A DNA stretch of 64,000 bases from Charina bottae (GCA_023362775.1 JALMGJ010000008.1:40463501-40527500); one strand, 5' to 3'; shown: positions 44,570 through 56,466, counted from the stretch's first letter. Numbers and translations are program-made. The notes: generated by a model from the letters alone, not told the origin.

Positions 44570-47500
44570 AATTTTGTAATCCCCTTCATGGATCACTGCC
44601 TTGTCGTGGCGAAGGGGCTTGCGTAACTCAATGAAGTCAGGTCAAGAAGAACAGGTCATGACGGAGAGTTCTGACAAAACGTGGTCCACTGGAGGAGGGA
44701 ATGGCAAACCACTCCAGTATCCTTGCCAAGAAAACCCATGGACAGTATCAAAAGGCTAAAAGATATGACGCCGGAAGATGAGCCCCTCAGGTCGGAAGGT
44801 GTCCAAAATGCTACTGGGGAAGAGCGGAGGGCAATTCCGAGTAGCTCCAGAAAGTGTGAAACGGCTGGGCCAAAGCCGAAAGGACGCTCAGTTGTGGATG
44901 TGTCTGGAAGTGGAAGGAAAGTCCGATGCTGTAAAGAACAATATTGCATAGGAACCTGGAATGTAAGAACTATGAATCAAGGTAAGCTGGATGTGGTCAA
45001 ACATGAGATGACAAGATTGAACATCGACATATTGGGAATCAGCGAACTAAAATGGACAGGAATGGGCGAATTTAATTCAGGAGACCATTATATATACTAC
45101 TGTGGGCAAGAATCCCTTAGAAGAAATGGAGTAGCTCTCATAGTCAATAAAAGAGTGGGAAAGGCAGTACTGGGGTACAACCTCAAAAACGACAGAATGC
45201 TTTCAGTTCGAATCCAAGGCAAACCATTCAACATCACAGTGATCCAAGTCTATGCCCCAACCACTGATGCCAAAGAAGCTGAAGTTGACCGGTTCTATGA
45301 AGACCTACAACACCTTCTAGAACTAACACCAAAAAAAGATGTCCTTTTCATCATAGGGGACTGGAATGCTAAGGTAGGAAGTCAAAAAATAACCGGAATA
45401 ACAGGCAAGTTCGGCCTCGGAGTACAAAATGAAGCAGGGCAAAGGCTAATAGAGTTTTGTCAAGAGAACACGCTGGTCATAGCAAACACTCTTTTCCAAC
45501 AACACAAGAGACGACTCTACACGTGGACATCACCAGATGGTCAATACCGAAATCAGATTGATTATATACTTTGCAGCCAAAGATGGAGAAGCTCTATACA
45601 ATCAGCAAAAACAAGACCTGGAGCTGACTGTGGCTCAGATCATGAGCTTCTTATTGCAAAATTTAGGCTTAAATTGAAGAACGTAGAGAAAACCACTAGA
45701 CCAATCAGGTATGACCTAAATCATATCCCTTATGAATATACAGTGGAGGTGAGGAATAGATTTAAAGGATTAGATCTGGTAGACAGAGTGCCTGAAGAAC
45801 TATGGATGGAGGTTCGTAACATTGTACAGGAGGCAGCAACTAAAACCATCCCAAAGAAAAAGAAATGCAAGAAAGCAAAGTGGCTGACTGATGAGGCTTT
45901 ACAAATAGCTGAGGAAAGAAGGGAAGCAAAAGGCAAGGGAGAAAGGGAAAGATATAAACAACTGAATGCAGAATTCCAGAGAATAGCAAGGAGAGATAAG
46001 AAGGCCTTCTTAAATGAACAATGCAAAGAAATCGAGGAAAACAATAGAATGGGGAAGACTAGAGATCTCTTCAAAAAAATCGGAGATATCAAGGGAACGT
46101 TTTGTGCAAAGATGGGCATCATAAAGGACAAAAAAGGCAGGGACCTAACAGAAGCAGAAGAGATTAAGAAGAGGTGGCAAGAATACACAGAAGAACTATA
46201 CAAGAAAGATCTTAATATCCCTGATAAATACGATGGTGTGGTCACTGACCTTGAGCCGGACATCCTAGAGAGTGAAGTCAAGTGGGCCTTAGGAAGCATT
46301 ACTAACAACAAAGCTAGCGGAGAAGACAGTATCCCAGCTGAGCTATTTAAAATCCTAAAAGATGATGCTGTTAAAGTGCTGCACTCAATATGCCAACAAA
46401 TTTGGAAAACTCAACAGTGGCCACAGGATTGGAAAAGGTCAGTTTACGTTCCAATTCCAAAGAAAGGCAATGCCAAAGAATGTTCAAACTACCGTACAAT
46501 TGCGCTCATTTCACATGCCAGCAAGGTTATGCTCAAAATCCTACAAGCTAGGCTTCAGCAGCATGTGAACCGAGAACTACCAGAAGTGCAAGCTGGGTTT
46601 CGAAGAGGCAGAGGAACTAGAGATCAGATTGCCAACATTCGCTGGATCATGGAAAAAGCAAGAGAGTTCCAGAAAAACATCTACTTCTGCTTCATTGACT
46701 ACGCTAAAGCCTTTGATTGTGTGGATCACAACAAACTGTGGCAAAGTCTTAAAGAGATGGGAGTACCAGACCACCTTACCTGTCTCCTGAGAAACCTGTA
46801 TGCGGGTCAAGAAGCAACAGTTAGAACCGGACATGGAACAACCGACTGGTTCAAAATTGGGAAAGGAGTACGACAAGGCTGTATATTATCACCCTGCTTA
46901 TTTAACTTATATGCAGAGTACATCATGAGAAATGCCGGGCTGGATGAATCACAAGCCGGAGTTAAGATTGCCGGGAAAAATATCAACAACCTGAGATATG
47001 CAGACGATACCACCCTAATGGCAGAAAGTGAAGAGGAACTAAAGAGCCTCTTGATGAGGGTGAAAGAGGAGAGTGCAAAAGCTGGCTTGAAACTCAACAT
47101 TAAAAAAACCCAGATCATGGCATCTGGTCCCATCACTTCCTGGCAAATAGAAGGGGAAGAAATGGAAGCAGTGACAGATTTTATTTTCTTGGGCTCCAAG
47201 ATCACCGCAGACGGTGACTGCAGCCATGAAATTAAAAGACGCTTGCTCCTTGGGAGGAAAGCTATGGCAAACCTAGACAGCATATTAAAAAGCAGAGACA
47301 TCACCTTGCCGACAAAGGTCCGTATAGTTAAAGCTATGGTTTTTCCAGTAGCAATGTATGGCTGTGAGAGTTGGACCATAAGGAAGGCTGAGCGCCGAAG
47401 AATTGATGCTTTCGAGCTGTGGTGCTGGAGAAGACTCTTGAGAGTCCCTTGGACTGCAAGGAGGTCAAACCAGTCAATCCTAAAGGAAATCAACCCTGAC

Positions 47501-47788
47501 TGCTCATTGGAAGGACAGATGCTGAAGCTGAAGCTCAAATACTTTGGCCACCTAATGAGAAGAGAGGACTCACTGGAAAAGACCCTGATGCTGGGAAAGA
47601 CTGAGGGCAAAAGGAGAAGGGGACGGCAGAGGATGAGATGGTTAGATAGCATCACCGATGTAACGAACATGAATTTGAGTAAACTCCGAGAGACAGTGGA
47701 GGACAGGAAGGCCTGGCGTGCTATGGTCCATGAGGTCACGAAGAGTCGGACACGACTGAACGACTGAACAACAACAAATTTTGTAATC
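44570..47788 (+). mobile_element. Full-length BovB retrotransposon with target-site duplication
   Basis: The element spans about 44582-47776. It starts with the BovB 5' end (ccccttcatggatcactgcc), has about 100 bp of leader, the 1028-codon frame, and a short 3' end ending gaacaacaacaa. aattttgtaat lies on both sides (44570-44580 and 47777-47787), with the next C also shared. The perfect duplication and open frame point to a young insertion. Confidence 0.95.
44682..47767 (+). CDS. BovB (RTE-clade) LINE polyprotein, uninterrupted
   Basis: The frame runs from the ATG at 44681 (1028 residues, no stop or frameshift) and encodes an endonuclease plus reverse transcriptase for target-primed retrotransposition. 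APE-like endonuclease residues are in place: WNVR near 93, SELKW at 121 (catalytic E), GDWNA at 226 and SDH at 319. The reverse transcriptase follows, with IDYAKAFD at about 672-679, QGCILSP and the active-site YADD at 773-776. The end (VHEVTKSRTRLND) is the usual BovB C-terminus and the length is full. The product closely resembles the ruminant BovB protein as I know it; squamate-ruminant horizontal spread of this family is well documented. It lies in intron 2 of CFAP299, antisense to the gene. All catalytic residues are present, but activity cannot be told from sequence. Confidence 0.95.
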
Positions 47789-48785
47789 ACTGTTACATTA
47801 ATAATAATTTTAAAAAATAGGGTGCAGCTGAATGAAATAGAGGCACTGGCTCAATTTAAAGACACTCAGGCCACATGTACCCAGAGTAGAATAACATAGG
47901 GCAAATAGCCTCATATGAAAGACTTTACTAACTCATTCTACAGAACAATCTCTTAACTTTCGATCCAGCACTCCTGTTCCAAGAAACTGGGAAGTGAATT
48001 CAAATTGCTAATCCAGGATTAGAAGACATGGAAACCAGTAACTGCCAGGGGAACACATCCATCTTTTAAAAGCAATTTTAACACCAAAAAAAGTTCCTCA
48101 AATTGCTAGCTCAAATGTAAGAGTATTTCTTAACAGCTGAGAATTTCCAACTTTTCCTCTCATTATCTTCCAAACAGCATATGAAAGGCAGAGGTCAATT
48201 GTTGATTATGCAAAGCTATGGATAAAGAAAAGTGAAAATGCTTTGCTCCAACCTGTGTTTCACTTTAAATTTGACAGCCAATGGGACACCATATGTCTGA
48301 CAGCTGTTAAGCAAAGTAAGACTTAAGAAAGAAGGAAGGAAGGAGAGGGAAGGGAAGTGAGTACAACTCCTCTAACACAGGATCCAGGGATCTGGATTTG
48401 CAAGATGGGTGGTTAGCAGGAAAAAGGTAGCAAGTGTCAAAAATCCATTCAGGCCACTGCTGGTTCTGGCTACAGTATCCCCCTAATGTAGGGAGAACAC
48501 AATCTCAGTGTGCATTCAGTGATCTGCTGTTAATGATGCAGAACTGCAGAGCAAGTATCAAGGAGGAGCAAAACTCCAGTATCATTATGGATAATGCTGC
48601 AGTAGGTATGTTAAGAAGTGCAAGACCCCTTTCTTTGTGCACTGGCTGACACTCCCTTTTTCATGAAACTGTTCACCAAGTTCTGGAGCCCTCTGTTCCA
48701 CAACATGCAGATTCTGCTGCTAAATGGAAGCAGCAATTTTGGGGTACAGCCCTATATGTGTGTAGAGAAAAAGCATTGATTACGC

Positions 48786-48929
48786 CAGTGTTTCTCAACC
48801 TTGGCAACTTTCAGATGTGTGGACTTCAACTCCCAGAATTCCCCAGCCAGCAAGGCTGGCTGAGGAATTTTGGAAATTCTGGGAATTGAAGTCCACACAT
48901 CTGAAAGTTGCCAAGGTTGAGAAACCCTG
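48786..48929. mobile_element. Palindromic hAT MITE, family D, copy 6
   Basis: Flanks gattacgc (48778-48785) and gattacac (48930-48937). Both arms carry the variant tttcagatgtg. A short extra gaattttg sits at the centre. Confidence 0.9.
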
Positions 48930-49548
48930 GATTACACCAATAAACCTCTCTGCTGTTATTTCCAAGATGAGTAACTTAATGCAGTTCTCCTTTAGGTCTT
49001 CCATTGGTGCATTTCCATCTAAACTATTGTGTTCTTTTAACCTTACAATGAGAAAAGTCTCATTTTTTTTCCCAGCACTGAAACTAGTCTGCTTCAATTA
49101 TCAAGATATGTGATTTTTCTGAATCAGAGATATATTTCCTTTTTGCGCTCAAAACAGTTGTCATGTAGGGTGAATGAAGAAAGGATCTGCTCACTGAGGA
49201 GCCCTATTTGGTGTTTAATTCATGAGCCACCAATATTCTTGGAAAGAGGCAAGCCACACACATTGTGCCACATCTCTACAAGGGGAACGGTGGAGCCGGT
49301 GGTCTCTAATGGAGAAATATGGCCAAATTTCTGTCCTGCGGCTGGAACAGGAAGACCAGAAAGAGGAAAGACCCCCAACAATGAATCATACAGACACACA
49401 CAGGCAGTCTTCCTCATGAAGAGCACTTTGCTTTTATGGAAGCCTTCAACCATTGATGTGCCTTCAGAAATGGAAATAAATAGCTGGGTTTAGAAATCAT
49501 TGACCTAAATACATGCCTTGGGAGTTACGAATCTGAATTTATTTAAGG

Positions 49549-49668
49549 CAGCCTTCTCCAACCGGGGGCTCATTAAATAAACTGATCTTCAACTCCCGTA
49601 ATATCCAGCAAGCAGGACTGGAGAAGGAACTCCAACGCTTCTGGAAAAACTATGGTTGGGGAAAGCTT
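49549..49668. mobile_element. Possible palindromic MITE next to CFAP299 exon 2
   Basis: Ends cagccttctccaacc / ggttggggaaagctt, with imperfect flanks atttaagg and ctttaaat that share a TTTAA core. It lies in intron 2 about 150 bp downstream of exon 2. Confidence 0.5.
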
Positions 49669-49818
49669 CTTTAAATTCTCCAGCAAGACTTCATGATGCC
49701 AACCCACCCTCCAGTTTTAGACAGCTATGCTTTAACCCATATGTTGATTCATCCTGGATTACCCTTCCTCGTATCCTCTGAGATGGTCCATTAGATGGTC
49801 CACCTAGATGTCCCTTAC

Positions 49819-49949
49819 TTCTGCTGGTGTCTCTCTGAGATCCTCGATGCTTCAGCGGCTAATTTCCTGACAATGAAATCCTCCCTTTTCAGCACTTCTC
49901 CGCTTCCTCGGAAACCCAGCTCTACCAGCTGGCGGGCCATTTCTTCATT
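49819..49949 (-). CDS. CFAP299: CFAP299 coding exon 2 (internal exon)
   Basis: This 131-bp internal exon continues CFAP299. On the minus strand a pyrimidine-rich tract ending TTCTCCAG precedes it, and it ends CAGAA followed by GTAAGG, a good donor. Read in the phase left by exon 1 it gives NEEMARQLVELGFRG, then SGEVLKREDF, and closes with SERHQQ plus two bases of a lysine codon. Known family members have LARQLVELGYRG, KREDF and QQK at the same place, so frame, order and spacing agree. The two exons encode 83 residues and two bases. Without splicing the frame stops just past the donor (AAG TAA), so this is not a stand-alone gene. A MITE ends about 150 bp downstream and a CR1 fragment starts about 55 bp upstream. 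I looked for later exons (DLQDNF, GYIDYAH) to the left and found none, so intron 2 exceeds 49.8 kb. Confidence 0.93.
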
Positions 49950-50002
49950 CTGGAGAAGCAAATGAGAACTCAGTTGAACCAGTCACCACAATACAGAAAA
50001 GA

Positions 50003-50128
50003 TGCTGAGGCCCTAGAAAGAGTGCAGAGAAGAGCAACAAGGATGATAAGGGGTCTGGAGGGTAAATCCTATGAAGAACAGGTAAAGGAACTAGGTATGT
50101 TTAGCTTAACGAAGACTGAGGGGAGACG

Positions 50129-50160
<32 letters not shown>

Positions 50161-50605
50161 CAAATTTCGTCACCACCCATCTCCCCCAAAAGAGGGACTC
50201 TGGGCAGTTTACAATAAAGTTAAAAAGATTAAAATACAATAAAAACAAAATATATTACATATAAAATAACATCCAGCCGTCTTCCAATACTTGAAGGGCT
50301 GCCACAGGGAAGAGGGCATCGATTTATTCTCCACAGCACCTGAGGGTAGGACAAGAAGCCATGGGTGGAAGCTGGTCAGAGGGAGATCCAACCTGGAAAT
50401 GAGGAGGAATTTCCTGACAGTGAGAACTATTAAGCAGAGGAACAGCTGGCCTCCCGGAGTGGTGGGTTCTCCATCGCTGGAGGTCTTCAAGAAAAGACTG
50501 GACAACCACTTGTCCAAGATGGTATGAGGATCCCTGCCTTGGGCAGAAGGTTGGACCAGAAGACCTCCAAGGTCCCTTCCAACCCTACGATTCTATGATT
50601 CAGTA
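50003..50605 (+). repeat. CR1 LINE 3' fragment, split by an L2 tail
   Basis: gagtgcagagaagagcaac at the start, a frame containing SPSLEVFKKRLDNHL, and the terminal ggtcccttccaaccctacga plus ttctatgattc are characteristic of CR1. An L2 3' end lies inside it (50126-50270). It begins about 55 bp upstream of CFAP299 exon 2, in intron 1. Confidence 0.85.
50126..50270 (-). repeat. L2 3' end inserted in CR1
   Basis: (gatt)n at 50130-50160, then caccacccatctcccccaaa and actctgggcagtttacaata. Confidence 0.75.
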
Positions 50606-51449
50606 GAAACATCAGGGCTTTGATATTTGCAGCAGAAACACATTTACTCTCAGGCAAGCCATTTTTGTCATCCGGCCTTTTCAAAGGAAGGGCGCTTCCA
50701 TTGCTTTCTTGGTTTATTTTCACTATTTTTATTGCATTTTAGCCAAAATAAGAAAACAAGCGATGTGTGTCTTTGCCTGGCTAGCCCACAACCTGGGATA
50801 AGATTTATTTATGCCCATGATCACGCATGCAAGCAAATATATTTTTGCTACAAAAACCTAAATATCTATGTTCTCAGTAACTAATAGTAGCTCTTTAAAC
50901 AAAACAGTTTGAACTCTCATTTGTTTATCACAGATTGACATCTCCCATTAAAAGGAGTTTGACTGTTGGAATAGAAACAGTGCAGTCCTGCGCCCGTCTG
51001 CAGGTTCCTATGAGTTCAGTGAAAAAGGTTCTGTAGCTTAGCAAAGCGTGAAACCCAGACCAACTGTGATTTATTCAATAAACCATTGTTTAGCATACCC
51101 TGGCAGTCAGCAAGTGAACCTCTCAAAGTGGTCCTCCAGCTTTTTAGAGAGCATTTGACGAGCTTCTCAAAAGGTTCATTAAAAGCTTCTCCTTCAGGAA
51201 ATCCTTTTGAGTTCTCATGGGTATGCTACCCTAAAACTCAGTGAACTGTGACTTTTTAATTGTAAGGTTTTTCCTACAAAGCCCAAAACCAGGGCCAAGA
51301 TAGCTAAAGGGATGACTGCCAGTTCCCATGTGAACCTACCCAGAAGTCCAGACACTGTGTGTAAAGTCATAAGACGGCAGGGCAGACAAAACTGGGGTGC
51401 CAACAACTGTGATAGATTCATAGAGTCACTGGGAGTCGGGTGGCATATA

Positions 51450-51452
51450 CAT

Positions 51453-51504
<52 letters not shown>

Positions 51505-51506
51505 TA
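51450..51506. repeat. (aat)n microsatellite
   Basis: About 18 aat units, close to pure. Confidence 0.95.
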
Positions 51507-51589
51507 GACTGCAATCTCCTCTGGGCAGAGATATGCTTTTTCCCTTTGTTACTTCATAAAGTATGAGATTTATATCAAATAAAGTACTA

Positions 51590-51996
51590 CAGATAGTCCT
51601 TGCTTAACAACCATTTGTTTAGTGATGGTTCAGACTTATGAAGGTGCTGAAAAAAGCTGACTTACGACTGGTCCTCACACTTACAACCATCGCAATGTCC
51701 CCGTGGTCACGTGATCACGATTTGGGCGCTTGGCAACCTGTTTACGTATGACCATCACAGCGTCCCATGGTCACGTGATTGCCATTTCGACCTTCCCAGC
51801 AGCTTCTGGCAAGCAAACTCAATGGGGAACCGTGTGATTCGCTTAACGACCACACAGTTCGCTTAGTGCCTGCAGTGGTTCGCTCAATAACTGCCACAAA
51901 AGAAGTCATAAAATTGGGTCGGATTTGCTTAATGACCACTTCGCTTAGCAACTGAAATTCTGGTCCCAATTGTGGTCGTTAAATGAGGACTACCTG
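51590..51996. mobile_element. Tc1/mariner (Tigger-like) nonautonomous element
   Basis: Ends cagatagtccttgcttaac and gttaaatgaggactacctg are inverted repeats, flanked by TA on each side (51588-51589 and 51997-51998). The interior is rich in ggtcacgtgat and gcttaacgacc motifs. There is no transposase. It lies in intron 1 of CFAP299. Confidence 0.8.
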
Positions 51997-52545
51997 TACT
52001 ATTATTGCTATTTCCAGTAATAATACAGAAAAATAAATTGAAATATAAGAGAAATGGAGATCCAAGACAGAAGCTTGCTGCAGACATCAGCAAAGGAATA
52101 GGGCTCTCAGGTCCTTATCATCAAATACACATTTCTGCAACCAGAAAAAGTGGGCTTGATGGGCAAACGGTTACAAAATTGCTGAGTTAAAGATGCCACA
52201 ACTCTTCCTTATTCCTTGTACATGTTTGCCAGGTATTCCTTTCTGTTAGTAAGGAATAGGAGCACCATTTTAAACAAAAGTGAAATATTTCCACCTAGTG
52301 GCAATCCTAAGGAACCACAGTCCAATTTCGTAGGGGACTTCCATCATGAACTCCAGAAAATGATGAGTTATGGCATTCAAAGAGCAGCCTTTTAGACAAC
52401 ACACGGCAACCTCTAAAGGACATTATGGAAAATAATGGTCCTTCTTTTCCCAAAGTATCCTGGTAATACCAAGATGGTTATTGCAGGAAAACGCTACGAG
52501 CCATCATCGGAGGTTGAATCAACATCTGTCAGAGATGCTTTAGTG

Positions 52546-52632
52546 CACTATTTTTCAACCTTGCATTCTGGCTGGGGAATTCTGGGAGTTGAAGTCCACA
52601 CATCTTAAAATTGTCAAGGTTGAGAAACACTG
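52546..52632. mobile_element. hAT MITE, family D, copy 7, one arm mostly deleted
   Basis: Perfect duplication ctttagtg (52538-52545 and 52633-52640). Only about 17 bp of the left arm remains while the right arm is complete. Confidence 0.88.
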
Positions 52633-52644
52633 CTTTAGTGGATG

Positions 52645-52712
52645 CTGCACTGAGCAGGGGGGTTGAACTAGATGACCTTTAAGGTCTCTTCCAACTTTAT
52701 GATTCAATAATC
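52645..52712 (+). repeat. CR1 3'-end fragment
   Basis: ggttgaactagatgaccttt and ggtctcttccaactttatga match the CR1 terminus. It directly follows a hAT MITE. Confidence 0.65.
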
Positions 52713-53192
52713 CTAATGTGGCAGGCAGCCTTCCTTAATCCCCCACATTGAATACATGGAGCTTCAACTCCAGTGATCACCAGTGGGGACTTAGCTGGGA
52801 AAAAGGAAAGGCCACCCATCCTGTCTATTTTTATCATATTTTTCAGGATCATAAATAAGTCAACTAGCATCAAGGCATTACTGCCCTCTTCCATATGGTT
52901 CCAAATTGTTCCACACTGCCTGGGAATAACCATCTTCTCCTTTCCTTCTATTCCACCCAATTGCTTTTTTTTTTCCTTTTCAACTTTGAACACCCAACAC
53001 CAATGTCATTCCCAGAGCAATGCCGGGCATTCTTTTTGAAGGAACGTAATAAACAATAGATTGGACCCCTAATCAACTCCCTGAACCATGGCATCCTGCA
53101 AACAGGGCAAAATAATTGACAAAAATCAACAGGGACATTTTAGAAGGCACAGTTCTATCAGATTCGGAGGGCCATGGATTATGACTCCAGTG

Positions 53193-53345
53193 AGGCATAA
53201 TAACTCTGTGAGGTGGGTTGGGCTGAGAGTGACTGTCCCAAAGTCACCCAGCCAGCTTTCATGCCTAAGGGTGGCCTAGAACTCACAATCTCCCAATTTG
53301 TAGCCCAGCACCTTAGCCACTACACCTGAGCCAAACTGGCTCTCA
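53193..53345 (-). repeat. CORE-SINE, single unit, 3'-truncated
   Basis: Reverse copy with one core unit (cccaaagtcacccagccagc) and the start of the L2-like tail (ctgtgaggtgggttgggctg) only. Head at right: gagccaaactggctctc. Confidence 0.75.
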
Positions 53346-54149
53346 CACACTTACACATTATCTTTGCACACCATTGCTATCACAAAGCTGTTCCCAATTA
53401 GTGTCAATATTATAAAGGAATGTTTGGATCACATGAATACCTTGGCTCAATCTTCCACAAACTGGGTTTTCTGCAATAATAACTCACTTCCACATGGACT
53501 TTCTGCATCACTTCTGGAGTATCTCTCTCTTGGTGTGGTCTCACACTGTAGTCTCTGTTCAGCAGCTGAGATGATTTATTTTTGACTCAGCTGTACCATA
53601 TCTAGAACTGCAGAGCATCTTTGCAAATAGGGCAATATATAAACCTTGGTATAAATATATTTTTCCAATTTCCATTGCTAAAGCTCTGTGGTACTTGTGG
53701 GCACCCCTTTTCTCACTGGAGGAAATTCCTGCTTCTCCCAGGCTTCTGATTTTAGCAATTCTTGCTTTTCCACCATAACACATTGCTTCAGAACCCTGTT
53801 CATGATGCCTGCAGGCATTCTAAACCATGCCTCCCCTCACATATCTCCTGTGGGCACAGAAGCAAGTAAACCATGGTTAGAGATATTGAGGAAGCAGCTG
53901 CTTACAAAAAAGTCAACATGCTATTATTTTACCACCACAGTCTGGAAGCACAGACGGTAAAGGTGGAAGGAAGCTTAGAAATAATCTTGCATTTAATGAA
54001 ACACAGAGTGTGTGTCTTTGCAACTAAGAAGTTCCAGAGTTTTTAAAATATACAAACTGTATTTTTAAATACATAAATAGTATTCATAATTATTTTGGCA
54101 GACCTCTGGACAAATGCAGGCCTGTGGTGGAAATGTGAACAGAGAATAA

Positions 54150-54354
54150 TTTATTGTATATCCTTTTGTATGGGACGGGTTGAAGGGATTTTGTAACTGC
54201 TCAGGGGGCATGATATAGTTTGGAGGACTTCTTTGCCTCCTCCGTTAAGTCAACTGGAGGTAAGCCTTGAGCAGCATCCAGAGGAGGGGTGAACTGGGAT
54301 AAGTTCAGTTGTTCAATAAACCCCTGTCCATATCAAAGCTGTAAAGACAGAGGA
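54150..54354 (+). repeat. LTR-like fragment, copy 1
   Basis: The stretch from 54288 (aactgggataagttcagttg, then caataaacccctgtc, then ctgtaaagacagag) recurs at 56512-56574 almost unchanged. A polyadenylation signal followed by a short conserved tail suggests an LTR end. Confidence 0.4.
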
Positions 54355-54362
54355 TGACAGGT

Positions 54363-54979
54363 TAGGCTGACCATACGTCCCGTTTTGAACAGGACAGTCC
54401 CGTTTTTTTAGCATTTTTCAACCGTCCCGTCGTTTTGATAAAAATCTCAGTTTTGTCCCGTTTTTTAAACCCAGCGGGAATGGCGCGGAAGGAGGACCCG
54501 AGCTGGAGCTGCCGATTGGAGGCAGCCCGGAAGAGGAAGCTCTCCTGCCTATCAGCGCATGGCAAAGGAGGGACCGGGTGGCGGGGTTTGCAGGCGGGAG
54601 CCAATCACGCGGACCGGGGGGCGGGTTTGTAGGCGGGAGCCGAGGTTTGCAGGTGGGAGCCAATTGTGCAGACCGGGGGCGGGGTTTGCAGGCGGGAGCC
54701 AATTGCGTGGACTGGGGGCGGGGTTTGCAGGCAGGAGCCAATTGTGCGGACCGGGGGCGGGGTTTGCAGGCAGGAGCCAATTGTGCGGACCGGGGGCGGG
54801 GTTTGCAGGCAAGAGCCAATTGCGTGGACCGGGGACAGGGTTTGCAGGTGGAGGCCAATTATGCGGACCAGGGGGCGGGGACCCCTGTCTTTTTCATGAA
54901 TACGGAATATTACATAAGACCCCATCCCATTCTGCCATCCCAATGTCCCGTTTTTGTCTCAAGGAAATATGGTCAGCCT
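54363..54979. mobile_element. hAT-like element (aggctgaccata ends) with an eight-unit 39-bp array
   Basis: Terminal inverted repeats aggctgaccata / tatggtcagcct and perfect 8-bp duplication atgacagg (54355-54362 and 54980-54987). Both ends carry tcccgttttt motifs. The interior (about 54575-54890) is a tandem array of about eight 39-bp units (ggggtttgcaggcgggagcc core). Open frames through it are glycine/proline-rich artefacts of the array. Confidence 0.8.
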
Positions 54980-54997
54980 ATGACAGGTACAATATTG

Positions 54998-55115
54998 CAA
55001 TGGCAGCTCCACCCTTTTTGTTTGTGTGATGCATACCCAAAAGTGATGGGGCTTGCATTGCAACATCATGCTCGCCATCTTGCGGGTTTTGACTCCCCCT
55101 GTGGATGCCATTGTG
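54998..55115. mobile_element. Palindromic MITE, family E, copy 4 (partial)
   Basis: The right half is present (tgatggggcttgcattgc, cgccatcttgcgggttttg, ccctgtggatgcc). The left half is reduced. Confidence 0.5.
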
Positions 55116-56377
55116 GCCCTTTCAAGGTCAACAGAAGTGAAGATGATCACAGGTTAGCTTCATTTGGGGAGTGAAAATGGTGTGGCATGAAGGGTCCTCT
55201 ATAAACAAGGAATATGGCAAATACCCACATGATCCAAACAGAAGCACTTTATGATGTGAGTTCCAGCACAAAGTAGGGCGTGATCTGGGTCCCAAAACTG
55301 ATTTGAGTTACAGAGGCAGGATGATTCAGCCATGGACCTTCACAAACATCCCCCACAAGTTGCATTTTATCATTGGGAAGCAACATTTTCCAAGGCTAAA
55401 ATCTTCCCTGAGGGCTACAGAGTTTGCCGAGAGGAGGTGGCTTTGGATCCATAGGATCCATTTGCTTTCTATCTTTGCTACACTTCCTTTTCTCTCATTT
55501 AAAATCTCAAGAGCAGCGCTTAATATTTCTCTGCAAAATAAAGAACCATGCAGAAAGATTATTTTTACAGTCAGCTCTTAATTCACTGCTCCACTGAAGC
55601 AACTAACTGTATTTAATGTAACTAATTCTAATCCTAACTCATGTACATCCTCAGACCTGATTTCCATTGTCTCTTCTCTTGTCAGTCTTATGACTCATCT
55701 TCTCCCTCCTCCTCCTCCTCTTCCCTCCTGCCTTTCTTCTACAATCTCAACAATCTCTTGGAAATTCTTGCCCTGCACTGCATGCTCTTGGATTCTCATT
55801 GTCAGAGCACCAGAGCCTCGCAAGCCTATTAGGAAGAACAGAGTAGCCACAGAAAAGGGGAGAAACAGAAAAGAGATGAATGAAGAACAGTAACTAGGAT
55901 ATGAAAAGAAAAGGAGCATTTTGTGTTAGCAGGAGACACTAATTTCATCATTCCTCTATAGTGGGGAAGTGAGGGGACAGGGCAACACCCCCTGTTATTT
56001 AGGCACATATGACCTTCCCTTCTTTAAATTCCAGCATGTGTGTACATTAGAGAGGAAGGCTAGCGTACAATGACGGGCCAAACTGACAGTTAGGTGGAAA
56101 AAGAATGTATGCTGCATCTTGTCGTTGTAAGCCCCAAACCAGTTTTCCCCAATCTGATTCCAGTTCTCAGAATGTCTACCCAGCAACGGCCAAGCTGAGT
56201 AGGAATTCTAAAACTTGTTCCCCAAAACATGTGTGGGATGCCAGCCTGGGAATATTCAGTCTAGACATGCAATCATCCTAGCTCATGCACTCACATTTCA
56301 CTGGAGGACACAGGGTTCACCAGAGTTAATAACTGTATCCTCCTGGGATCCAGCTTAAAGAGTGTTATCCTTTACAG

Positions 56378-56466
56378 CAGTGTTTCTCAACCTTAGCACT
56401 GCTGGCTGGGGAATTCTGGGAGTTGAAGTCCACCCAGCTTAAAGTTGCCAAGGTTGAGAAACACTG
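56378..56466. mobile_element. hAT MITE, family D, copy 8, one arm mostly deleted
   Basis: Perfect duplication ctttacag (56370-56377 and 56467-56474). It has the same layout as copy 7: short left arm, full right arm. It lies in intron 1 of CFAP299. Confidence 0.88.

Larger units (their letters stand above)
52713..56369. other. Intron 1 of CFAP299, gaps between listed repeats
   Basis: 52713-53192, 53346-54149 and 55116-56369 hold no further recognisable element. A (cct)n-like cluster near 55697-55720 gives a spurious proline-rich frame. Confidence 0.45.

Noticed and set aside
46807..47790. 327-codon minus-strand frame (and 33629-34444 plus)
   Set aside because: Exact antisense shadow of the BovB reverse-transcriptase frame.
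54559..55174. Glycine- or proline-rich repeat frames
   Set aside because: They run through the 39-bp array of a hAT element and occur in all frames on both strands.
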